DNA of 64,000 nt from Dyadobacter endophyticus. GTDB lineage: Bacteria; Bacteroidota; Bacteroidia; Cytophagales; Spirosomataceae. Shown piece after piece: positions 8,664-16,950 of this stretch. The notes under the pieces are model-generated. The model was not told the origin of the DNA. It saw nothing but the letters and a program-made list of their open reading frames with translations, and searched no databases. The position numbers and the translations under genes are program-made. The stretch spans positions 1,054,001 through 1,118,000 of the forward strand of contig NZ_BMIA01000003.1 in NCBI RefSeq assembly GCF_014641595.1. Direction: 5' to 3'. The first letter of the stretch is position 1. Each line of letters begins with the position of its first letter.

Positions 8664-8698
8664 TTAAACAAAAACGCGCCCGGAGTTTGCCGGACGCG
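8664..8698 (-). terminator. Intrinsic terminator of the Gfo/Idh/MocA gene
   Basis: On the minus strand CGCGTCCGG (8698-8690), a six-base loop and CCGGGCGCG (8683-8675) form a nine-pair stem with one mismatch, followed by TTTTTGTTT. It lies 46 bases past the stop of the dehydrogenase gene. Confidence 0.75.
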
Positions 8699-8743
8699 AT
8701 GTACTGGGAATATATAAGGGACCACGAACTTTAATGAGGTATC

Positions 8744-10111
8744 CTAGACATGCTTATAGTCTGGATGTTTGTAAGGAGCCCGGTAAGAACGGGCCAGTAA
8801 CGCATTCGCCTCTCTATCTCCCACAATTTCGCGCTTTATTGGGTCATAAACAATCGAACGGCCTGTTTTCATCGAAAGATTTGCCAAAATGCAGCTTGCA
8901 GTCGAAATATGTCCCTCCTCGATGTCGGCAACAGGTCTGCCGTTATTCTCTATAGCGCTCAGGAAATCGAGCATATGCAGGCGCGTTGCAGGTGCCGCAT
9001 TGAGCTCAATCTTGTCCTCTTTTAAATCCTCGGGATATTTTTCCTTTTCGTAAACAACGTCCTTATGGATCTTCTCGCCTTTGCCTTGCGGAATAAAATC
9101 GTAAGCCATCGTACTCGCCCAAAGCGTCCCTTTCTCGCCATAGAGTGTAAATGACCATGGATAATCGGGATTGTTTGGCGTGCCCCACGTGCGATGCTGC
9201 CAAACGCAGTTCAACCCGTCGTATTCGAAAATGGCTGATTGCGTGTCGGATATATTGGACTTGCCTTCTTTCTGCACATAAATACCGCCCGTCGACGTGA
9301 TTTTCTTTGGCCAGCCCAGTTTCAGCATCCAGCGCACCGTGTCGAACATGTGCACGCACATGTCTCCGGTAATGCCATTGCCATATTCCATGAACGTCCG
9401 CCACCAGCGCACATGCGGCGAGCCGTCGTATGGGCGCAGGGGCGCGGGCCCTGTCCATTTTTCATAGTCAAGGTATTCCGGAACGGCTTCTACCGGCGGA
9501 TTACCATTGGCCCGCATGTGGTAATAGCAGCACATTTCGACGTGGGAAATCTTGCCCAGCAAGCCTGCGTCGACGATGTTTTTCTTGGCGTCGATCAAAT
9601 GCGGCGTACTTTTCCGCTGCGTTCCCACCTGTACTACCTTCTTGTATTTGCGGGCTGCGGCAACCATCGCTTCACCTTCCAGCACGTCCACGCTGATGGG
9701 CTTCTGTACATACACGTGTGCGCCGGCCTTCACTGCGTCGATCATCTGCAATGCATGCCAGTGGTCTGGCGAGCCGATAAGTACAATATCCATTTCATTT
9801 TCAGCAAGCATTTTCTGGTAATCACCGTACAACTTAGGCGTCTTACCTGACTTCTGCCGCTGGCTCACCAGTTTACCCGCTTCGTTCAATTGGTTTTTAT
9901 CCACATCGCACAACGCGATCACCTCCACGGGCGCTACCTGAATCAACCTGAAAAGATCACTTTTGCCATACCAACCCGTACCGATTAATCCCACGCGCCA
10001 GGTTTTCGCTGGGTTCATCAGGTCCATTCCCTGCGCTCCGAAAGTGGAAAGTGCCAATGCAGCCGTGGCCCCGTGGAGAAAGCTACGGCGGTTGATATTG
10101 AAAGTGTTCAT
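8744..10111 (-). CDS. Gfo/Idh/MocA oxidoreductase with Tat-type leader
   Basis: An NAD(P)-dependent sugar dehydrogenase-family protein. From the chosen ATG at 10111 the product starts MNTFNINRRSFLHG, a twin-arginine motif with a hydrophobic segment (AALALSTFGAQG), so export or tethering in the periplasm is likely; an in-frame ATG at 10144 would add 11 residues of no evident use. The Rossmann fold shows in RVGLIGTGWYG and ALCDVD, and the family signature in HVYVQKPISVDV with the conserved Lys. Exported Gfo/Idh/MocA proteins normally carry a tightly bound cofactor. It lies downstream of the sugar-catabolic run but is separated from it by the plus-strand DUF6934 pair, so it has its own promoter. 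Substrate unknown; a 3-keto-sugar step is an inference. Confidence 0.9.
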   Translation of the reverse strand: MNTFNINRRSFLHGATAALALSTFGAQGMDLMNPAKTWRVGLIGTGWYGKSDLFRLIQVAPVEVIALCDVDKNQLNEAGKLVSQRQKSGKTPKLYGDYQKMLAENEMDIVLIGSPDHWHALQMIDAVKAGAHVYVQKPISVDVLEGEAMVAAARKYKKVVQVGTQRKSTPHLIDAKKNIVDAGLLGKISHVEMCCYYHMRANGNPPVEAVPEYLDYEKWTGPAPLRPYDGSPHVRWWRTFMEYGNGITGDMCVHMFDTVRWMLKLGWPKKITSTGGIYVQKEGKSNISDTQSAIFEYDGLNCVWQHRTWGTPNNPDYPWSFTLYGEKGTLWASTMAYDFIPQGKGEKIHKDVVYEKEKYPEDLKEDKIELNAAPATRLHMLDFLSAIENNGRPVADIEEGHISTASCILANLSMKTGRSIVYDPIKREIVGDREANALLARSYRAPYKHPDYKHV

Positions 10112-10205
10112 CAGTGATTTGATTGGTTTTAGGAAAACTGGCAAATGCCATTCGGAGGTAAAAGGGCAAGGCGCCGCCCGTTTTACTTTTAAGGGGAGAT
10201 TATTT

Positions 10206-10213
10206 TACATTTG
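10206..10213 (+). promoter_or_regulatory. Candidate -7 element for the DUF6934 pair
   Basis: TACATTTG matches the Bacteroidota -7 consensus TAnnTTTG. It lies 60 bases before the DUF6934 start. No convincing -33 TTTG is present at the usual distance. Confidence 0.4.
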
Positions 10214-10272
10214 TTACACATACTCCGCTCAACTTCCTGCATTCGATATGGTACCTGTTATCTCCCGATTGT

Positions 10273-10713
10273 ATGGATTTAGAATTTTATCCTTTAACTG
10301 CAAGAGAAAACCGTCTTCTTTTCGAGTTTGAAAGTATAAGCGAACAAAAGCGGATTTCAAAACGTGTCACATTTGCTGCTTTACCCGATTCCCCCTCCGT
10401 CTTCAACCTTGCGCTGATGGATCTTGATCAGTATGGAGCAACCACTGATGTCACTGTCAGCAACAATTCGGACATGCCCAAAGTAATGGCAACCGTGATC
10501 CAATGCGTATTTTTGTTTCTGGAAAAATACCCTTCGGCTACCGTATACATCACAGGCAATTCTCCTGCACGTACTCGACTGTACCGCGCTACCATCAGCA
10601 GAGAGATTTCAAAAGCGAAAAATTTTATCGAAATTTATGGAATGGACGGCTGGCAAATTGAGCCATTTCGCTCTGGTAAACACTATGACGCGTTCTTAAT
10701 TAGAAGACTATGA
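10273..10713 (+). CDS. DUF6934 family protein
   Basis: A 146-residue soluble protein recognised as DUF6934 from its N-terminal LEFYPL and FEFESISEQKRISKRVTF pattern, the central NSDMPKVMATVIQCVFLFLEKYP helix and the very typical ATVYITGNSPARTRLY segment, ending in DAFLIRRL. The family is common in Cytophagales and has no known function that I can name. It usually stands beside a very small gene, as here, where the next start overlaps its stop (ATGA at 10710-10713). The tight two-gene arrangement, size and isolation between two minus-strand sugar genes resemble a toxin-antitoxin pair, but nothing in the sequence proves that. Confidence 0.75.
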   Translation: MDLEFYPLTARENRLLFEFESISEQKRISKRVTFAALPDSPSVFNLALMDLDQYGATTDVTVSNNSDMPKVMATVIQCVFLFLEKYPSATVYITGNSPARTRLYRATISREISKAKNFIEIYGMDGWQIEPFRSGKHYDAFLIRRL

Positions 10714-10919
10714 AAAGTACATTGAATAAAAGTGAAAGAAGACGCCCTCGGGAGGTAGTTACCTATCCATCCGTTGAAGCATTCACCCAAGCCAAGCTTG
10801 AACAGGCCATGAAACTTCTGGAAGGCGCGGATTTATCTCCTATCTTCGGTCCAGGTTATGAATGTTTTTCTTTTAAAACTCCCCCACATTCTCCTTCGTC
10901 ACCAGCTGAAAAGGAATAA
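10710..10919 (+). CDS. Small partner of the DUF6934 gene, unknown function
   Basis: A 69-residue product, very basic at the start (NKSERRRPREV) with a central amphipathic helix (FTQAKLEQAMKLLEGADL), then a Pro/Ser tail. It is translationally coupled to DUF6934 by an ATGA overlap. The last 47 bases overlap the 3' end of the convergent sugar-binding-protein gene, so the tail FSFKTPPHSPSSPAEKE is encoded antisense to that gene. This suggests the original stop was lost or the gene was cut by a rearrangement. I do not recognise a named family. Confidence 0.6.
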   Translation: MKSTLNKSERRRPREVVTYPSVEAFTQAKLEQAMKLLEGADLSPIFGPGYECFSFKTPPHSPSSPAEKE

Positions 10920-11808
10920 TCACCTCCTTATCAAATGCCTCTTTTTTAGCTGCTTTCACTGCCGTTTCTATCGCTTTTCCGCCCTGTTCTTTGGCATTCT
11001 GGAAAACTGTGGCGTCCAAGGTTCCCTTTTTTACAGCTTGTAATGCATCCGGAATAGCGTCTACGCTAACCACTAGTACTTTGCCTTTTAAGCCTGCGGC
11101 TTCCAGTGCTTTCACGGCACCCATGCCCATTTCGTCGTTTTGAGCAAAAATGGCGTTGATTTTATCGCCGTAGGATTGGATCCAGTTTTCTGTGAGGGAC
11201 ATTCCCTTGGCGCGGTCCCATTCGCCGGTTTGCTCGGCGAGCAGTTTGAGGCCTGGATTGGCTTTCAGGATTTCCTTCGCCCCGTTATCGCGCCGGATCT
11301 GCGCGGCCTGGCCCATGAAGCCGTGTATCATCAGCACGTTGCCTTTTCCTCCCAGCTTTTCGGCAATGTATTTCATGGCTATGCGCGCCGACTCGGTATC
11401 ATCCGAGCCTACAAATGCCGTGGGCTTGGCAGAAGTTTCGGAATTGACATTGATAATGGGAATCTTCGCATCCATCGCCAGTTTGATCGCCGGCGAGCTT
11501 GCTTCCACTTCGCAGGGATTCATGATAATCGCGTCCACTCCCTGGCCGATAAAGCTTTCCACCTGCTCCACCTGCTTCAACGCAGAGCGCTCGGCGTCGA
11601 CGGTGATCAATTCTACGCCCATCTCCTTCGCCTTCGCCTCCATTGCGTCGCTCACATTCACGATAAACTCATTCTGCATGCTCAGCATCGTAGCGCCGAT
11701 CACCAGTTTTTTCCCTCCATCCGATCCCGTCTCTTTGTCAGACGATTGATTACAGCCCGCCAAAAGGACTGTCGCGATGAATGTTGCGAAAATTGCGTTG
11801 CGTTTCAT
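10873..11808 (-). CDS. Ribose-type ABC transporter substrate-binding lipoprotein
   Basis: Periplasmic sugar-binding component of a carbohydrate ABC importer. The signal segment IFATFIATVLLAGC carries a lipobox Cys at about residue 19, so the protein is a lipoprotein. The type-1 periplasmic binding fold shows in KLVIGATMLSMQNEF, VDAIIMNPCE, IPIINVNSE, GSDDTESARIA, GKGNVLMIHG and INAIFAQNDEMGMGAV, as in RbsB and related pentose/inositol binding proteins. It is the last gene of an ATPase-permease-binding-protein set read on the minus strand. A 107-base purine-rich gap separates it from the permease, which could allow different expression. Its 3' end overlaps the convergent small DUF6934 partner by 47 bases. 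The ligand cannot be read from sequence. Confidence 0.9.
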   Translation of the reverse strand: MKRNAIFATFIATVLLAGCNQSSDKETGSDGGKKLVIGATMLSMQNEFIVNVSDAMEAKAKEMGVELITVDAERSALKQVEQVESFIGQGVDAIIMNPCEVEASSPAIKLAMDAKIPIINVNSETSAKPTAFVGSDDTESARIAMKYIAEKLGGKGNVLMIHGFMGQAAQIRRDNGAKEILKANPGLKLLAEQTGEWDRAKGMSLTENWIQSYGDKINAIFAQNDEMGMGAVKALEAAGLKGKVLVVSVDAIPDALQAVKKGTLDATVFQNAKEQGGKAIETAVKAAKKEAFDKEVIIPFQLVTKENVGEF

Positions 11809-11861
11809 AGAGTTATCAGCGGTAGCCCGTCAGTTTATGTTTTAATATTAAAATCATTTTC

Positions 11862-11935
11862 AAATCCCACTTCTCCATCCTCCCCTTCTTCCCTCCCCCA
11901 CCTTTCCTCCTTCAATCAATCCTTCTTCCCAACCC
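11862..11935 (-). other. Purine-only leader with G-quadruplex potential
   Basis: On the coding (minus) strand the end of the permease gene and the following leader are almost purely A and G for about 70 bases. They include GGTGGGGGAGGGAAGAAGGG and, further on, GTGGG. Three G-runs of three or more sit close together, with a fourth about 13 bases on, and an AAGGAGG Shine-Dalgarno-like motif lies just past the permease stop. It may be a transcript processing or stability element upstream of the binding-protein gene. Function is inference. Confidence 0.4.
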
Positions 11936-12848
11936 CATCCAGCACCACGGCGCCGATAATGATCACACCCATTACCACCTGCTGGTAATAGGAGGTTACA
12001 TTCAGCAAATCGAGGCTGTTGCTGATTACTCCTATCAGCAAGGCGCCGATCAATGTGCCTGTCATGGTTCCCGTGCCGCCCGAGGTGCTGGTACCGCCGA
12101 TTATCGCAGCCGCGATAGCATCCAGCTCGAAGCCGGCACCGGCATTGGGCTGACCAGTCGTGATGCGCGACGTAAGCAAAATACCTCCTAACGCAGAAAG
12201 CAGCCCGCAAATCGTATATACCCACATCTTGACACGGCTCACACGTATACCTGACGCACGCGCAGCAGGCTCGTTGCCCCCTACCGCGTACATATAGCGT
12301 CCGAGAATCGTTTTATTCAAAATAACCGAACATACCGCGAATGCAATGAGCAGAATAATGATAGGAAATGGAATTCCGCCAATATTACCTCCTCCGATGA
12401 AATTGAATGAATCGGAAAGATTTGATACCGGCCTTCCCTTACTGAGAATCAATGCGAGCCCTCGCCCGATTGTCATCGTTCCGAGCGTAACTATGAATGG
12501 AGGGACTTTGCTTTTGGTAACCACCAGCCCGTTGAATGCACCCATGGCAGAGCCGGCTCCCAGTCCGACGAGCAGCGGCACCACGAGCGGATAAGTATCG
12601 GGGTGAGCGAATGTCGCGGCGGCTACGCCTGTTACCGCTACCATCGAGCCAAGCGAAAGGTCGATTCCCCCGGTGATGATCACAAAAGTGACACCAAATG
12701 CTAATAATGCGTTGATTGACACCTGATTACCAATGATCAGCAGGTTCGAAACGGTAAAAAACTTCGGCGTACTCAACGCCAGCACCAGGCATATCAATGC
12801 AAATGCGAAAAAGATGCCGTACTGGCCTAATTTGGAGAGCTTGTTCAT
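11916..12848 (-). CDS. Ribose-type ABC transporter permease
   Basis: Membrane subunit of the carbohydrate importer, 310 residues, with eight to ten predicted transmembrane helices. The first is IFFAFALICLVLALS. The RbsC/BPD_transp_2 hallmarks are NQVSINALLAFGVTFVIITGGIDLSLGS and, near residues 205-230, GNEPAARASGIRV, the coupling region contacting the ATPase. The C-terminal repeat ISNSLDLLNV ... YYQQVVMGVIII is typical. It lies between the ATPase (upstream on the minus strand) and the binding protein. The 119-base gap to the ATPase holds a 7-bp tandem repeat. Family is certain; substrate is not. Confidence 0.93.
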   Translation of the reverse strand: MNKLSKLGQYGIFFAFALICLVLALSTPKFFTVSNLLIIGNQVSINALLAFGVTFVIITGGIDLSLGSMVAVTGVAAATFAHPDTYPLVVPLLVGLGAGSAMGAFNGLVVTKSKVPPFIVTLGTMTIGRGLALILSKGRPVSNLSDSFNFIGGGNIGGIPFPIIILLIAFAVCSVILNKTILGRYMYAVGGNEPAARASGIRVSRVKMWVYTICGLLSALGGILLTSRITTGQPNAGAGFELDAIAAAIIGGTSTSGGTGTMTGTLIGALLIGVISNSLDLLNVTSYYQQVVMGVIIIGAVVLDGVGKKD

Positions 12849-12933
12849 TCGTTTGTTGGGTATTGTGCCGTGGTTCGGTTTGACCGCCGTTTGCTTCTTT
12901 TAAATTTCGATTCGTATGTAATCTGCATTACAT

Positions 12934-12961
12934 GTCGGCGGTCAGTGGTCGGCCGTCGCCA
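12934..12961. repeat. Heptad repeat 1 (ABC ATPase-permease junction)
   Basis: Four contiguous 7-bp units: GTCGGCG, GTCAGTG, GTCGGCC, GTCGCCA. All start GTC and vary after it. Same architecture as the repeats at 15772, 16920 and 23081. Confidence 0.65.
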
Positions 12962-12967
12962 CTCCGC

Positions 12968-14470
12968 TCACGCTACCGCATACCGCATAATCAACTCCTG
13001 CGTCGCTTCCGCCCTGGAAAGCAGCGCGGTTTGTTTTCCTTTGGATAAAACCAGAATCCGGTCGCTGAGTCCCAGGATTTCCGGCAGCTCCGATGATATC
13101 ATGATGATCGCCATGCCCCGATCGGCCAGGCTGCGGATCAGTTTGTAAATTTCAAACTTGGCCCCTACGTCCACGCCGCGGGTTGGCTCGTCGAGGATAA
13201 TGATCTCAGGCGAGGCAAGCAGTACTTTGCCGATAACGACTTTCTGTTGGTTCCCTCCACTCAAATAAGTGACGTGCTGATCAGCCCCGGCTGTCTTAAT
13301 CTTCAAATCGGCAATCATTTTTTCGGTGACCGATTGTTCGCTGTGTGTATTGATAAAACCGCCTTTGCGGTGATTTTTCATGCTCGAAAGTGTGATATTG
13401 CTCTTTACCGACATCCTTGGAATAAACCCAAGTCCTTTCCTGTCCTCGCTCACATATCCGATTCCCCGGTCGATGGCCTCGCGTGGCGTACGTGCGCAAA
13501 ACGGCGATTGTTTGATCGAGATCTCTCCCTCATCCCATTGATCCAGCCCGAATATTGCTCTCGCTATTTCAGTTCTTCCCGCACCCATCAGCCCCGCTAA
13601 CCCCAGTATTTCGCCGGATTTTACTTCAAAACTGATATTTGAAAACTTACCAGCCCTGCCCAGGTTCTGCACCGAAAGTACTTCCCCCCCTGCCGGCTGC
13701 GTTGCTTCCGGAAACATCTGATCTATTTCTCTTCCCACCATCATGGCGATCAATGCATTCTGATCCAGATCGGCGGCACTTTTCGTGCCGATGTATTTCC
13801 CATCCCGGAGCACGCTAATGGTATCCGAAATCTGGAATATCTCATCCATTTTGTGGGAAATGTAAATAATACTAACACCCTGCGCTTTCAGATCACGGAT
13901 AATCTGGAATAATGTACCGACTTCCTTATCTGAAATAGCCGAAGTAGGCTCATCCATGATGATTACTTTCGCGTCGTTCGAAACAGCCTTCGCAATCTCG
14001 ACCATCTGCATTTGCGCCACGCTGAGGTGTTTCATTTTCGTCTTTGGCGCGATGTCAACACCCATCCGGTCAAGCAATGCGCCCGCTCGCTGGTTTATTT
14101 CCGAATCATTCAACCAGCCGGAAAGCAGTCCTTTTTTACCAGAAACCTCCCTTTCCCTTCCCAGGAAAATATTCTGTGCCACGGTCAGTTCGGGAATAAT
14201 CAGGATTTCCTGATGGATCATGGAAATACCTTTTTTCAAAGTCTCATTTACATTGTTACCGATCAGGTTTTCGCCTTCCAGCAAAACCTCCCCCGAATCG
14301 GGCGCAACCAATCCGATCAGTATTTTCATGAACGTCGATTTCCCGGCCCCATTTTCACCCATTAAGGCATGTACTTCGCCTTTTATCAGGTCAAAATGGA
14401 TATTGTCCAGCGCTTTCACACCGGAGAATGACTTGGAAATTCCCTTAATCCTCAGAATGTAGTCGGACAT
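12968..14470 (-). CDS. Ribose-type ABC transporter ATP-binding protein (two ATPase domains)
   Basis: Energising subunit of the carbohydrate importer, 500 residues with two ABC domains in tandem as in RbsA/MglA. Domain 1 has Walker A GENGAGKST at about residue 39, the signature-like LSVAQMQMVEIA and Walker B VIIMDEPTSAI. Domain 2 has the degenerate Walker A GLMGAGRTE, signature LSGGNQQKVVIGK and Walker B IIILDEPTRGVDVG. Loss of the P-loop Lys in domain 2 is normal for this family. The gene starts 75 bases after the upstream dehydrogenase and precedes permease and binding protein, giving a complete importer. Ligand unresolved; neighbours suggest a sugar destined for oxidation. Confidence 0.94.
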   Translation of the reverse strand: MSDYILRIKGISKSFSGVKALDNIHFDLIKGEVHALMGENGAGKSTFMKILIGLVAPDSGEVLLEGENLIGNNVNETLKKGISMIHQEILIIPELTVAQNIFLGREREVSGKKGLLSGWLNDSEINQRAGALLDRMGVDIAPKTKMKHLSVAQMQMVEIAKAVSNDAKVIIMDEPTSAISDKEVGTLFQIIRDLKAQGVSIIYISHKMDEIFQISDTISVLRDGKYIGTKSAADLDQNALIAMMVGREIDQMFPEATQPAGGEVLSVQNLGRAGKFSNISFEVKSGEILGLAGLMGAGRTEIARAIFGLDQWDEGEISIKQSPFCARTPREAIDRGIGYVSEDRKGLGFIPRMSVKSNITLSSMKNHRKGGFINTHSEQSVTEKMIADLKIKTAGADQHVTYLSGGNQQKVVIGKVLLASPEIIILDEPTRGVDVGAKFEIYKLIRSLADRGMAIIMISSELPEILGLSDRILVLSKGKQTALLSRAEATQELIMRYAVA

Positions 14471-14545
14471 AGCAGTATCGAAACTGAGGCTTTAACCTAT
14501 CCCGCAGGAATGGTCAAAGCCTCAGATTATGAATGCGTTATTGGA

Positions 14546-15706
14546 TTAGCCTTCCCAATGTACGCCGGTATCTTTCCAGCTTTTGGAAGCCGCCGAATCC
14601 AATACCGCTTCACACACTTTCTGTGTTTCGTAAGCGTCACGGAAAGTCGGTGAACAAGGCTTGCCGGTTTGCAGGCTTTCGAAGAAATCGGCTGCCTGGT
14701 GGATGAACGAATGCTCGTAACCAATGCTGGTCCCGGGAATCCACCATCTTTTCATGTAAGGCTGATCGCTGTCGGTGACAAGGATCGATCTCCATCCGCG
14801 AACGATCGACTCGTCGTTGTGATCGAAGTATTCCAGGCGGTTCAGATCATGCAGGTCCCAGCGAATCGATGCATGTTCACCGTTGATTTCAAAAGTATAA
14901 AGCGCCTTATGGCCGCGTGCGTAACGCGTAGACTCAAAAAGGCCAAGTGAGCCATTGTCGAAATGGCAGTGGAAGATACAAGCGTCGTCGATGCCCACTT
15001 TCTGAACCTCGCCGGTTCCGGTGTGCTTACGCTCTTTGATGAATGTCTCAGCCACGGCCGAAACGTCCTTGATACCGCCATTGATCCACATTGCTGTGTC
15101 GATACAATGCGCCAGCAAATCGCCGGTTACGCCGGAGCCTGCTGCGTCCACGTCGAGGCGCCAGGTAGCGGTTCCACCTTGCGGCACATCCGGGCTGATC
15201 GTCCAGTCTTGCAGGAAGTTCGCGCGGTAATGGAAAATACGTCCCAGTTTACCTGAATCCACAATTTGCTTCGCCAAGGTCACGGCCGGAACGCGGCGGT
15301 AGTTGTACCAGACAGTATTTTTAACTCCCGCTTTTTCAATGGCTTCCACCATTGCCTTCGCTTCCGCGAGCGTACGTGCGAGAGGCTTTTCGCAAAGGAT
15401 CATTTTTCCCTTCGCAGCCGCCGCCAATGCGATCTCGGCGTGGGTATCATTCGGTGTACAAATATCCACCGCGTCGATATCGTCGCGCTCGATGATCCTG
15501 CGCCAGTCGGTTTCGTACGATTCGTATCCCCACTGCTCGGCGAAGGCCTTCACTTTCTCCTCGTTACGGGAGCAAACAGCCGCCAGCACCGGGCGGTATT
15601 CGAGCTCAGGAAAAAAGTCCCCGATCCTTTTATAACCATTGGTATGCGTGCGGCCCATCAAACCGGAACCGATCAGTGCTACACGAATTTGCTTTTTTTC
15701 TGACAT
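14546..15706 (-). CDS. Cytoplasmic Gfo/Idh/MocA sugar dehydrogenase
   Basis: A 386-residue NAD(P)-dependent dehydrogenase. It starts MSEKKQIRVALIGSGLMGRTH (Rossmann fold), with DAVDICTPNDTHAEIA and the family motif ILCEKPLA containing the catalytic-site Lys. The C-terminal substrate domain has GDLLAHCIDTAMWI, carrying the His/Asp pair used in catalysis by inositol and glucose-type members. Unlike the protein at 8744-10111 it lacks a signal peptide, so it acts on imported sugar. It lies directly upstream of the ABC importer and downstream of TIM-barrel isomerase genes. By family precedent (inositol dehydrogenase, levoglucosan dehydrogenase, ThuB) it probably makes a keto sugar; the exact substrate is inference. 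Confidence 0.92.
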   Translation of the reverse strand: MSEKKQIRVALIGSGLMGRTHTNGYKRIGDFFPELEYRPVLAAVCSRNEEKVKAFAEQWGYESYETDWRRIIERDDIDAVDICTPNDTHAEIALAAAAKGKMILCEKPLARTLAEAKAMVEAIEKAGVKNTVWYNYRRVPAVTLAKQIVDSGKLGRIFHYRANFLQDWTISPDVPQGGTATWRLDVDAAGSGVTGDLLAHCIDTAMWINGGIKDVSAVAETFIKERKHTGTGEVQKVGIDDACIFHCHFDNGSLGLFESTRYARGHKALYTFEINGEHASIRWDLHDLNRLEYFDHNDESIVRGWRSILVTDSDQPYMKRWWIPGTSIGYEHSFIHQAADFFESLQTGKPCSPTFRDAYETQKVCEAVLDSAASKSWKDTGVHWEG

Positions 15707-15771
15707 AAGGTTTTGTTGGTTGGGGCTTTAAGCGATTCGCTTCGGGCCCTAGGTTTTTGGAATATACTTTT

Positions 15772-15847
15772 GACCATGGACGATGGACCATAGACCATGC
15801 GTTTGCTAGTCCATATCATGCCCCATGGTCGGCGGTCTATGGTCTGT
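15772..15847. repeat. Heptad repeat 2, with inverted arms (isomerase-dehydrogenase junction)
   Basis: Left arm: GACCATG, GACGATG, GACCATA, GACCATG (15772-15799). Right arm, inverted: GGTCGGC, GGTCTAT, GGTCTGT (15827-15847). The arms can pair (GACCATAGACC with GGTCTATGGTC) into an imperfect hairpin with a loop of about 27 bases. No gene occupies 15707-15859. Confidence 0.75.
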
Positions 15848-15859
15848 AATCGAAAACCA

Positions 15860-16894
15860 TTACGCTACCCACCCATGCGCATTGCGCACTTTCACGAGCG
15901 CAGCGAGGATGTCGTTCCAGGTTTGCTGCTTGTACATTACCTCGTTGGGGAACATGCAGCCATCCCAGCAAATATGGCGGAACGCTCTCGTAGGTTCGCC
16001 TTTTTCGTCGCGGAGCCAGAATCCGGCGTGGTGCACGATGTCGAGCTTGCCGTTTGGATCGGTAGCCAGACAGTGGCGGCCGGTTTTGTCGTGCGAACCG
16101 GTGCCGTGAACGGTGCCGTCGTTTTGTGCTACGTGGAAATCGATGGTCCACGGACGAAGCGCAGCGGTCATTTTCTTGAAGGCTTCATCCAATGTGGCCC
16201 GGTCGTTCCACTGGAAATCTGCGGGCAAAATACGATCTTCCGGTGCATTGTAGCCGAGCAAATAAAGGAATGTATGTGACATATCGGCTTGGAAACCTAC
16301 ATTCGGGCGGTCTGTCGCTTCGAGCGTATCGATCATAGCTTTCCAGCTATGCATACCACCCCAGCAGATTTCCCCCTCCGCAGCCAGCCTTTCACCGAAA
16401 TCAGCGGCAACGTCGGCAGCACGTCTGAAAGTCTCGGCAATTTGCTTGGTATTACCTGTGGGATCAGCCGACCATGCTTCCGGCGAAGAAGCCGAATCGA
16501 TGCGGATTACGCCTCCCTGCCTTACACCGGCATCACGGAGTTGCTTCCCAAATTCACATGCCTTGCGGACCTGCTCCACAAACGTATCGCGTGCCTCCTT
16601 GCTGCCCATTGCAGAACCAGCCCAAACGTTGGCTACAAGGCTGCCGGCTTCGAGGTTATACCCAGCCAGCTTATCCGCCAGGCGTTTACCACCGTCGGCG
16701 CTATTCAGATATTCACCAATATGCTCGTCGAAAAGACCGATATCGACACCGTCGAATTTCACACCGTCCACCTCGGCAGCGGCAGTTTTTTCCAAAAGCG
16801 TATCAAAAGGAATGATCGGTTCCGAATCAGAACCTTTGCCCACGATGCCAGGCCATGTGGCGTTGTGGAGTTTAGGGAAATTATTTTCAGGCAT
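15860..16894 (-). CDS. TIM-barrel sugar isomerase/epimerase (AP endonuclease 2 family)
   Basis: A 344-residue xylose-isomerase-like TIM barrel without signal peptide. Barrel strands include DGVKFDGVDIGLFDEH, YNLEAGSLVANVW, RIDSAS and NVGFQADMSHTFLYL; acidic and His residues in EGEICWGGMHSWK, ADMSHTF and TIDFHVAQNDGT are placed as metal ligands. It is longer than the usual 270-300 residues, with an extra C-terminal segment (HICWDGCMFPNEV). One of three barrels of this superfamily in the cluster, but clearly different in sequence from the other two. Members include keto-sugar epimerases, inosose dehydratases and the beta-eliminases or hydratases of 3-keto-sugar routes. The reaction cannot be chosen from sequence alone. 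Confidence 0.85.
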   Translation of the reverse strand: MPENNFPKLHNATWPGIVGKGSDSEPIIPFDTLLEKTAAAEVDGVKFDGVDIGLFDEHIGEYLNSADGGKRLADKLAGYNLEAGSLVANVWAGSAMGSKEARDTFVEQVRKACEFGKQLRDAGVRQGGVIRIDSASSPEAWSADPTGNTKQIAETFRRAADVAADFGERLAAEGEICWGGMHSWKAMIDTLEATDRPNVGFQADMSHTFLYLLGYNAPEDRILPADFQWNDRATLDEAFKKMTAALRPWTIDFHVAQNDGTVHGTGSHDKTGRHCLATDPNGKLDIVHHAGFWLRDEKGEPTRAFRHICWDGCMFPNEVMYKQQTWNDILAALVKVRNAHGWVA

Positions 16895-16919
16895 GGTTTG
16901 AGGAATTTATGGTGGGGGA

Positions 16920-16947
16920 CTTCGGCCGTCGGCCGAAAGCCGAAGTT
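16920..16947. repeat. Heptad repeat 3 (cupin-isomerase junction)
   Basis: Units CTTCGGC, CGTCGGC, CGAAAGC, CGAAGTT at a 7-bp period. The outer parts form a dyad (ACTTCGGC with GCCGAAGT). It lies just past the stop of the upstream cupin gene on the minus strand. Confidence 0.65.
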
Positions 16948-16950
16948 TAT

